Of a stretch of DNA of 40,654 nt, positions 8,634-14,541 are shown piece by piece. Within the stretch, counting starts at the first letter, position 1; each line of letters starts with the position of its first letter. The stretch covers positions 1 through 40,654 of the forward strand of contig RQCP01000041.1 in NCBI GenBank assembly GCA_008668235.1. Reading direction: 5' to 3'. The notes under the pieces are model-generated. The model did no database searches, had not been told where the DNA came from, and worked only from the letters and a program-made list of their open reading frames with translations. This stretch comes from Collinsella aerofaciens. Its GTDB lineage: Bacteria > Actinomycetota > Coriobacteriia > Coriobacteriales > Coriobacteriaceae. A program made the position numbers and the translations under genes.

Positions 8634-9743
8634 ATGCCCCATGTTACCTCCATCGGCCTGGACGTCCACGCGCGATCGGTCGCCGCCGCGGCGTTCAACC
8701 CCTTCACCGGCGAGGTGGTGCACCGTGACTTCGGGACGGACGCCGCCGAGATCGCGGAGTGGGCCCTCGGGTTCGAGGAGCCCAGGGCCTGCTACGAGAG
8801 CGGCCCCACCGGCTTCCACATGGCGCGCGAGCTGCGCGCGCTCGGCCTCGACTGCGCCGTGGCAGCCGTCTCCAAGATGCAGAGGCCGGCGGCGGACGCG
8901 CGCCGCAAGAACGACCGGCGCGACGCCGAGTTCATCGCCCGCATGCTCGCCACCCACAACATCGTGGAGGTCCCGCTGCCCGATGCGGCCGTCGAGGCCG
9001 CCCGGGACCTCGACCGCGCCCTCGACGACGCCACGGCGGAGTACCGCCGCGCCAGGCAGCGCCTCAACATGTTCCTGATCAGGCTGGGCCACGTCTGGGA
9101 CGAGCGCAACGCCGACGGGACGAGGAAGGGATCTTGGACGCGCGCCCACTGGAGGTGGATATCCGGGATCAGGCTCGAGGGGCCCCAGCGCGACGTGCTC
9201 GAGTACTACGTCACGGCCGCGAGGTGCGCGGAGTCGGACCGCCGGCAGCTCGAGAAGAAGGTGCTCGCCCTCGCCCGGACCGACCGGTGGCGCCCGGCCG
9301 TCGAGGCGCTCTCCTGCATCAAGGGAATCGACACCCTGACGGCCTTCAGGCTCGCAGCCGAGGCGGGCTCCTTCACGAGGTTCCGGACGGCCCCGGCCTT
9401 CGCGAGCTGGTGCGGGCTGGTCCCGTCGGAGCGCTCGAGCGGCGAGACCGAGCGGCGCGGCGGGATAACCAAGACGGGCAACCGGCTCGCCAGGACGGCA
9501 CTGGTGGAGTCGGCGTGGCACTACCTGACGTGCACGCCCCGCCCGAAGGCCCCGGCGCCCGGCGCGGACGTCCCCGCGGCGATCCGGGCGCGCGCCGACG
9601 ACTGCACCGCCAGGCTCTGCCGCCGCCGCGAGGCGCTGGCGGCGGCGGGCAAGAGCTCGTGCAAGGCAAACGCCGCCGTCGCGCGCGAGCTCGCCTGCTG
9701 GGTCTGGGAGATCGGGCGCCGGGCGGAGGGGACCCTCGGCTGA
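8634..9743 (+). CDS. IS110-family transposase (DEDD recombinase)
   Basis: This recombinase moves the element using a RuvC-like DEDD domain plus a C-terminal serine-containing Tnp domain. In characterised IS110 members an element-encoded bridge RNA guides it. The 369 residues show the expected acidic residues: D10 (GLDVHARS), E55 (YESGPTG), and D94 and D97 (KNDRRDAEF). A C-terminal region follows with IKGIDTLTA and SERSSGETERRGGITKTGN, including the conserved serine near 265-269. The ATG follows GGGGAGGAGG with good spacing. The gene is more GC-rich than neighbouring host genes, which fits recent arrival. No frameshift is seen, so it could be active. Confidence 0.95.
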   Translation: MPHVTSIGLDVHARSVAAAAFNPFTGEVVHRDFGTDAAEIAEWALGFEEPRACYESGPTGFHMARELRALGLDCAVAAVSKMQRPAADARRKNDRRDAEFIARMLATHNIVEVPLPDAAVEAARDLDRALDDATAEYRRARQRLNMFLIRLGHVWDERNADGTRKGSWTRAHWRWISGIRLEGPQRDVLEYYVTAARCAESDRRQLEKKVLALARTDRWRPAVEALSCIKGIDTLTAFRLAAEAGSFTRFRTAPAFASWCGLVPSERSSGETERRGGITKTGNRLARTALVESAWHYLTCTPRPKAPAPGADVPAAIRARADDCTARLCRRREALAAAGKSSCKANAAVARELACWVWEIGRRAEGTLG

Positions 9744-10064
9744 CCCCGTCGGACAACAAGCCTCCCGCCGGGAGGGCCCGCGCCTCGACGCATCGCCGGC
9801 GCGCGTTCACGAGCCCTTTTTGGGCAGCCCAAGGGCCGCGCCCGTGAACAAGACTGGTTTCGGACGAGCGCGCCGGACGGAGAATCGAAATGCGGTGGGG
9901 TGCGCGGACATACCGGGCTGACCGCCGGCAGCGCGCCCGCAAGAGCCCGCGGATATTAGCTTGCCAGGCAAGCGTCGACTAAACGTGCAGCGTGCGCGGG
10001 CCCTCCCGACGGGAAACGAAAAAGCCCGGTTTAAAACCGGGCTCGAACAAACACGCCTATTGAC
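9744..10064 (+). ncRNA. Candidate bridge-RNA region in the IS110 right end
   Basis: The 321 noncoding bases after the transposase are rich in pairing. A 20-bp inverted repeat (9764-9783 with 9994-10013, 19 of 20 matching) encloses 210 bases. Inside, GTTCACG at 9805 pairs with CGTGAAC at 9843 around a nested CCCTT/AAGGG stem. IS1111-type elements are known to encode their bridge RNA downstream of the recombinase, so this is the likely site. The RNA boundaries and guide loops cannot be set from sequence alone. Confidence 0.45.
10018..10044 (-). terminator. Terminator hairpin at the IS110 right end
   Basis: AGCCCGGTT and AACCGGGCT form a 9-bp stem with a 3-base loop. On the minus strand it is followed by TTTTTCG, as in an intrinsic terminator. 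It would stop minus-strand transcription entering the element from the SIMPL gene. Confidence 0.6.
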
Positions 10065-10104
10065 AATGGCTTTCTCATATTAGAGGGGTCGACGCCACTA
10101 AGGC

Positions 10105-10216
10105 GATGACCCCTTAATCGAAGTAACGGCGCTGCCCAGCATTCCACCACTTGAGCTGCCGTCGACCTTATTCTACCCACGAGCGCCAGGTTTAACAAAT
10201 GGAATTTCGGTTACGA
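10105..10216 (-). repeat. Intergenic repeat unit, copy 1 (right part, beyond the IS)
   Basis: GATGACCCCTTAATC, then ACGGCGCTGCCCAGC, GCTGCCGTC and TTTATTCTA-type segments match 11194-11302 upstream of the SIMPL gene's own neighbour, including the final AAATGGAATTTCGGTTA. Together with 8175-8497 it rebuilds the same unit in the same order, with the IS inserted between. Confidence 0.7.
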
Positions 10217-10234
10217 AGTCCGGGGCTCGCCCCT

Positions 10235-10888
10235 CTACTCCAGCCACCATTCCACATCCACGGAGCACTCGACCTCGATAGGCTCTGGCTCCAGCACCGT
10301 CACCTTGGAATCAGCCGATCCCGCAGGAGCTCCGAGCGCAAAATCGGCCGCACTTGCATAGCAAAGCCGATCCATGCTGCCAAGCTGACTGTTGTAGGAG
10401 ATATGCTTGACGCCATCCAGCTTAGAACCCGATGCCGCCGCAAGCGCCTGCGCATTGTTGCGGGCTCGCTCGACGACGCGGGCGATGAGGGCATCCTCGG
10501 CAGCACGCCGGTCGACTAGATCAAAACCTACGCTCATGTCGGCGCGCGAACCGCAGGTGTTAAGAGCCGTCCATATAGCGGCGACATCGACGGCGTCAAT
10601 CAACGCGGCGACTGTGCCGTAGGCATGGTAGCTATAGCCAGTGATCGTCGCCTTTCTGCGTGTCGTTCGCGCGTAGCAGGCGTAACCGCGACACGTTAGC
10701 TCGCCATCCAAACCAAAGGGCGCCAATGCCGTAGCGACCTTAACGCGATCGGCGTTGTAGTCGTCCAGGCACGCCTCCTTGGTATCGAAGCTTCCTCCAA
10801 AGCAGATGCTAAACACGACGCGATCGGGCATCACCTCGTCCTCGATCTCGGCGCCAACGCTCACGAACCCAGCTTTATCCATCGACAT
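10235..10888 (-). CDS. SIMPL domain-containing (DUF541) protein
   Basis: The sequence resembles SIMPL/DUF541 proteins, a broad family of periplasmic or cytoplasmic proteins with unclear biochemical roles. About 217 residues. The family-like core includes ATALAPFGL, TRRKATITGYSYHA and ARNNAQALAAASG. There is no signal peptide or membrane segment, so it should be cytoplasmic. I chose the ATG at 10888 because GGAAAGGA lies about eight bases upstream; an in-frame ATG at 10906 lacks this spacing. It sits alone between two copies of an intergenic repeat unit. No function can be read from the neighbours. Confidence 0.78.
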   Translation of the reverse strand: MSMDKAGFVSVGAEIEDEVMPDRVVFSICFGGSFDTKEACLDDYNADRVKVATALAPFGLDGELTCRGYACYARTTRRKATITGYSYHAYGTVAALIDAVDVAAIWTALNTCGSRADMSVGFDLVDRRAAEDALIARVVERARNNAQALAAASGSKLDGVKHISYNSQLGSMDRLCYASAADFALGAPAGSADSKVTVLEPEPIEVECSVDVEWWLE

Positions 10889-10910
10889 GACATCCGTCCT
10901 TTCCACGAAT

Positions 10911-11302
10911 GGCTACGTTGCGGTAAGCGTAGCCGCCCGTGCGGACACAAAAATGGGATGCTGTGCCACGCGCGCCAGGCACGCGCCATGCAGACGGCCC
11001 CAAGAGAGTCGCCCGCCTATTCGAATGTGTGAAAAAGATTGAGGCCCGGTGACTTGAATCAGAGGTCATCCCGGGCCCATCAGAGCTCACAGAGCTCTTG
11101 GTTGCTTTGGTCTCGCTTTTCACGGCGTTTGTCGGGCTTTCCGAGGCACTCAAGCAGCGTTCGAAGCATAACAAGTCACTACAATTAAGGCTTTGACCCC
11201 TTGACCAAGCAACGGCGCTGCCCAGCTATCACCCTTGGGCTGCCGTCAACTTTATTCTATCCGCGAGCATCTGGTTTACCAAATGGATTTTCGGTAAAGG
11301 AA
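10911..11302 (-). repeat. Intergenic repeat unit, copy 2 (uninterrupted)
   Basis: This roughly 390-bp block between the SIMPL gene and the DUF4143-type ATPase repeats, in order, three segments that surround the IS110 insertion: 10911-10950, about 11100-11172 and 11194-11302. Similarity is highest in the outer and last segments and poor in the middle. No gene is supported in it, although short reading frames resembling LLECLGKPD occur in both copies, which may be remnants of a small gene. Confidence 0.7.
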
Positions 11303-11324
11303 GCACGGCACGCCCGCAAAACCA

Positions 11325-12620
11325 CTACGCCCCAAGTGCCGCCATGGGAATCACCGCCACGCCGTCGTCGCGTGTGTAGGCAATGCTCCCCTTTCCAACC
11401 ACGACCGCCAAAAACGCCGGCGCGGCATTCTGGGCGGCAGGATTGGAGAGCACTTTCCTCTCCAGCGCCTTGAGATTTCTCGCTCCATCGTCTGCTTTCG
11501 CATCACTCAGCTTGACCTCGATGGCTCCCCAGCGCCCGTCGTGCTCAACGATCAGATCGACCTCAAGGCCCTTCTCATCTCGGAAATAATGGACACTGTT
11601 GTCGACACCGCCGTAGGTGGAAAGGAACACGCGCACGTCGCGCAGGACGAGATTCTCAAAGAGCATCCCCAGCGTTTGCATATCGCCAAGCAGCCGCTCA
11701 GGGGTAGCCCCCAGCAACGCCGCCGCAAGTGACGGGTCACAGAAGTAGCGCTTGGGGCGCACGCGAACGCGGGCCTTCGAGCGCATGGGCGGCTCCCATC
11801 CGCACAGGTCCTCGGTCAGCTTGAGCCTGTTGAAGAGGTCCAAGTACGCAGCGATGGTCCTCTCGTCGGGGCCCGCCTCACCGTACGAGGCGTCCTTTAC
11901 GAGCGTCTTGTACGTGACAGCCTGGCTCTCGTTCATGGCAAGAGCTCGCAAAAGGCCGTGTGCAAGCTCGGGCGACATGCCCTCGTCCAGCACGTTGACG
12001 TCGAGCACCGAGTGCACGTACTGGCTTGCCGTCTCTCGCGCAAGATCTTCCGAAAGCCCAAGATTTGCAGGCCAACCGCCCCTGCAGCACCAGCGGGCGA
12101 CGTCATCCACCGTGCTCTCGCGACGCTGAGGGGCAAAATCCTCGCCCTTAAAGAGGCTTGCCAGTGACACGAGCGGCTCGCCGTCGCCCGACTCACACAG
12201 GGCCATGGGGCGCATTGACAGACGGGCGATCCTACCCGTGCCGGAATGACGAACATGGCTGCGCTCCTCGCTTTTGAGCGCGGTCGAGCCCGTGAGCAAA
12301 AGTGTCCCCCGTTCGTTGCCGCTCGCGTCCACGAAACGCCGGGCGGCATCCCAAACCTCGGGCACCTCCTGCCATTCATCGACCAGGTGTGGCGCATCGC
12401 CGATGAGCGCCAGGCTTGGGTCGACCTCTGCCGCCGCACGCTGCGCAGGCTCATCGAGCCTGGAGACGCTCGCCGAGCGAGAGAGCGCCGTCCAGGTCTT
12501 GCCGCACCATTTGGGGCCGTTGATCTCCACACAGCCAAACGCCCGCATAAGGGTGTCGAGGCGCTCCTCTATGAGCCGGGGCCTATATCCCTTTTGGGTC
12601 AATCTCTTTGGTGCATCCAT
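11325..12620 (-). CDS. P-loop ATPase with AAA_14 and DUF4143 domains
   Basis: The 431 residues form a stand-alone ATPase. An N-terminal AAA_14 domain has Walker A GPKWCGKTW (residues 35-43) and an acidic Walker B-like LVDEWQE. A C-terminal DUF4143 region shows a PD-(D/E)XK-like pattern (GLEVDLIVEHDGRWGAIEVKLS). Members of this family are common in gut actinobacteria and Coriobacteriia, and their cellular job is not established. The start is adjacent to a 23-bp-period repeat array 36 bases upstream, which suggests specific control. It is followed by repeat unit copy 2. It could be a host house-cleaning ATPase or part of a mobile or conflict system; the sequence does not decide. Confidence 0.88.
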   Translation of the reverse strand: MDAPKRLTQKGYRPRLIEERLDTLMRAFGCVEINGPKWCGKTWTALSRSASVSRLDEPAQRAAAEVDPSLALIGDAPHLVDEWQEVPEVWDAARRFVDASGNERGTLLLTGSTALKSEERSHVRHSGTGRIARLSMRPMALCESGDGEPLVSLASLFKGEDFAPQRRESTVDDVARWCCRGGWPANLGLSEDLARETASQYVHSVLDVNVLDEGMSPELAHGLLRALAMNESQAVTYKTLVKDASYGEAGPDERTIAAYLDLFNRLKLTEDLCGWEPPMRSKARVRVRPKRYFCDPSLAAALLGATPERLLGDMQTLGMLFENLVLRDVRVFLSTYGGVDNSVHYFRDEKGLEVDLIVEHDGRWGAIEVKLSDAKADDGARNLKALERKVLSNPAAQNAAPAFLAVVVGKGSIAYTRDDGVAVIPMAALGA

Positions 12621-12655
12621 AGACGGCCGTCCCTCTCTATCACGCGATATGCGAA

Positions 12656-12770
12656 ATTACGCCATTCTCAATGCTGATTTTACGCTACTTTCAATGTAGT
12701 TTTTACGCCATGACAGATGTAGTCTTTACGCCATTTTCATTGAAGGTTTTACGCTTGGCATCCTTAGCGC
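12656..12770. repeat. Five-unit array with exact 23-bp period upstream of the DUF4143-type ATPase
   Basis: The core TTTACGCCA (plus strand) recurs at 12656, 12679, 12702, 12725 and 12748, exactly 23 bp apart, with variants ATTACGCCA, TTTACGCTA and TTTACGCTT. A second conserved part, TCAATG, follows in units 1 and 2, with CAGATG and TCATTG at the same place in units 3 and 4. The last unit keeps only the core. The array lies between two ATPase genes, with 35 bases between it and the downstream start codon. It looks like a multi-site operator rather than a coding or CRISPR repeat. Confidence 0.85.
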
Positions 12771-12805
12771 GACCCATTCCGAGCATCACATCAGAGCGTG
12801 CTTGG

Positions 12806-14197
12806 TTATCTCCGCTCGCACATCTCGGCAAACGAAATCAGCTTGGCATCTCCCCTGCTCGCCGCAGCTTCCTGACATCCTTGCGTAAAGCCTCGCTTCG
12901 AGAAGATCGCATAGCTTTTGTGCTGCCGCCTAAAGAGCTCGCTTCGGTATACGAGCTTTTGCAGCACGTCTTCGCCCGCCGGTTCATTGCGCCATTTGCA
13001 CTCCGCAAACAGCGCAGCGCCCTCGCCATCGTCAACAATCAAGTCGATTTCTTCCTGCGCATGTGTGCGATTGTCCGTCCCCCACCAGCGCCCGACGCTC
13101 GCCGGAACCACATCGAGCTGGCCCGCGCGCGCGAGTTCGTACACGTATTGCCTGCATATAAGCTCAAAGACCGTACCCATGTAATCCGATACGTGCGGCT
13201 CAATGCGCTTATACGCCATCTCGGCCATATCGTTTTGAATCAGCCCAATGTTCTGCGGCACAAACTTGTACCAGAACCTAAACATCTGGTCGCTCAGCAG
13301 ATACACGGCTCGCTTATTGCTCGTCTCGTTTAGGGGCAGCTCGCGCTCGACAATCCCAAGCGACGCCAGCTTATCCACATAGCTCTTTACGTTGCTCGCA
13401 GGGATTCCCGTAGAGCTCGCAATCTCCGAGATCCTCGAGCGCCCCTGAGCAATTGCTTGCACGATCGCATCATATTGCTCGGGATTGCGGCACTCTTGCA
13501 TTAGCAGGTTACTCGGCTCCTCAAAGAGATAGCCCGTAGAAGTAAGAAAAAGACGTTTGATGTTGTCCTTGAGCGATGCGGCAGGATCGACTCTCTCGAT
13601 ATATGCAGGAATGCCGCCCGTCATACCATAGCAAACTGCAGCGTCTTCGCGACTCATGCTCTGCCACAGGTCGAGGGTCGTCGTAAAATCGAGCGGCATG
13701 ATCTTAAACTGGGCCGTACGCCTACCGTATAGTGGGCTCTCGTAGCCCAACACCTGTTCCTCCATAAACGAAAGAGACGAGCCGCATAGAATCAGCATGA
13801 GCCTAGTCTCTTTGTACAAGTGATCAATCTTGTCTTGCAGCAACGAACTGATCTCGGGATTCGATTGGGCGAGATAGGGATACTCGTCAATCACGACAAT
13901 CAAACGTTCCGTGCGAGCCATGGTGGCCAATGCATCGAACGCCTCGTCAAAACTACGAAACGACACGCCTGCAGCACCAACCGAACCCGCAAGTATCGCC
14001 TGGCTAAAGCCGTGCAGGTTTGCCTCTGCATTGGTACGACGAGCTTGAAAGTAAATAGCCTTCTTGTCTTGGATGAATTCTGTGATAAGACGCGTTTTGC
14101 CCACACGACGACGGCCGTAAATCACAGGCATCTCAAAGGAGCCCGTGCCATACAGTCGATTGAGCTCGGACATTTCCACTGTTCTTCCGATAAACAT
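12806..14197 (-). CDS. Archaeal-type P-loop ATPase with DUF234 C-terminal domain
   Basis: This 463-residue ATPase has Walker A GRRRVGKT (residues 28-35), a hydrophobic strand ending in VIDEYPYL as Walker B (about 100-108), and a sensor-like LILCGSS. A winged-helix segment follows (SRISEIASSTGIPASNVKSYVDKL). The C-terminal DUF234 region carries EEIDLIV and FAECKWR, a nuclease-like pattern. The family is widespread in archaea and gut anaerobes, with no fixed function. The ATG at 14197 follows AAGGAAGG. A 56-bp perfect palindrome covers its promoter region. A decayed copy of its C-terminus is found near 8.2 kb. Confidence 0.9.
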   Translation of the reverse strand: MFIGRTVEMSELNRLYGTGSFEMPVIYGRRRVGKTRLITEFIQDKKAIYFQARRTNAEANLHGFSQAILAGSVGAAGVSFRSFDEAFDALATMARTERLIVVIDEYPYLAQSNPEISSLLQDKIDHLYKETRLMLILCGSSLSFMEEQVLGYESPLYGRRTAQFKIMPLDFTTTLDLWQSMSREDAAVCYGMTGGIPAYIERVDPAASLKDNIKRLFLTSTGYLFEEPSNLLMQECRNPEQYDAIVQAIAQGRSRISEIASSTGIPASNVKSYVDKLASLGIVERELPLNETSNKRAVYLLSDQMFRFWYKFVPQNIGLIQNDMAEMAYKRIEPHVSDYMGTVFELICRQYVYELARAGQLDVVPASVGRWWGTDNRTHAQEEIDLIVDDGEGAALFAECKWRNEPAGEDVLQKLVYRSELFRRQHKSYAIFSKRGFTQGCQEAAASRGDAKLISFAEMCERR

Positions 14198-14212
14198 AGG
14201 GCCATCCTTCCT

Positions 14213-14268
14213 TTACGTTATAGCTAGCTATATTATACCTTCCTATAATATAGCTAGCTATAACGTAA
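14213..14268. promoter_or_regulatory. 56-bp perfect palindrome over the ATPase promoter
   Basis: Two 25-base arms, 14213-14237 and 14244-14268, are exact reverse complements around the spacer CCTTCC. Each arm contains TATAGCTAGCTATA, itself a palindrome, so two 14-bp dyads lie 30 bp apart, about three helical turns. On the minus strand TATAAT at 14237-14232 could be the -10 box of the ATPase gene. This fits a paired operator for a dimeric or tetrameric regulator, or a cruciform-prone site. Confidence 0.75.
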
Positions 14269-14313
14269 TTCGACAAGCGGCGCACGCAAAAGGGGCGGTA
14301 CATCACCGCACGT

Positions 14314-14437
14314 GGACCGTTCCGGAAAATGTACCCCGTTCTGGAGCCTGGTTCCGGGATACAGCTTCCGGTTGAGGACCGATCCGGAAAGCGCGTCCCG
14401 CTCTGAGTGGCAATTCCGGGACACAGTTTCCGCTCCA
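14314..14437. repeat. Two diverged 62-bp tandem repeats
   Basis: Unit 1 (14314-14375) and unit 2 (14376-14437) both begin GGACCG, then TCCGGAAA, CCCG, TTCCGGGA, ACAG and TTCCG in the same order. The spacing is exact at 62 bp with many substitutions. No gene covers them. They resemble dispersed intergenic repeats of this lineage. Confidence 0.6.
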
Positions 14438-14440
14438 AAC

Positions 14441-14470
14441 AAAAGGCCCCGGCTCGCGATGGAGCCGGGA
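14441..14470 (-). terminator. Terminator of the purine catabolism operon
   Basis: CCCGGCTC pairs with GAGCCGGG around a 6-base loop. On the minus strand it is followed by GGCCTTTTG. It lies about 70 bases after the end of the hydroxylase gene. Confidence 0.7.
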
Positions 14471-14541
14471 CCAAAGGCGCAGCGTATGTAGTTGATGTTG
14501 AGCGCGAACAGCTCGTCAGCAATGGCTATCCGCGCCCTACC

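Larger units (their letters stand above)
8504..10080 (+). mobile_element. IS110-family insertion sequence, complete copy
   Basis: The element of about 1577 bp is bounded by a perfect 16-bp inverted repeat (ATATGAGAAAGCCATT at 8504-8519; its complement at 10065-10080). It carries one DEDD transposase gene, 130 bp of noncoding left end and 337 bp of noncoding right end. End repeats and a long right noncoding region fit the IS1111 branch better than the classic IS110 branch. The element splits an intergenic repeat unit. A second, truncated copy begins at 40501. Exact borders could differ by a few bases because the left flank AAGACG is shared by both copies. Confidence 0.85.

Noticed and set aside
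8271..9521. 416-codon minus-strand frame across the IS110 transposase
   Set aside because: It mirrors the transposase codons and its end runs through a repeat unit. It is not a real protein.
10085..10170. tRNA-like hairpins right of the IS110 element
   Set aside because: The stems do not give a cloverleaf, anticodon arm or T-loop. The segment is better explained as repeat unit B.
12656..12770. CRISPR array at the 23-bp repeats
   Set aside because: The units are continuous and degenerate, with no unique spacers between conserved repeats, and no cas gene is near. The fixed period fits operator sites.
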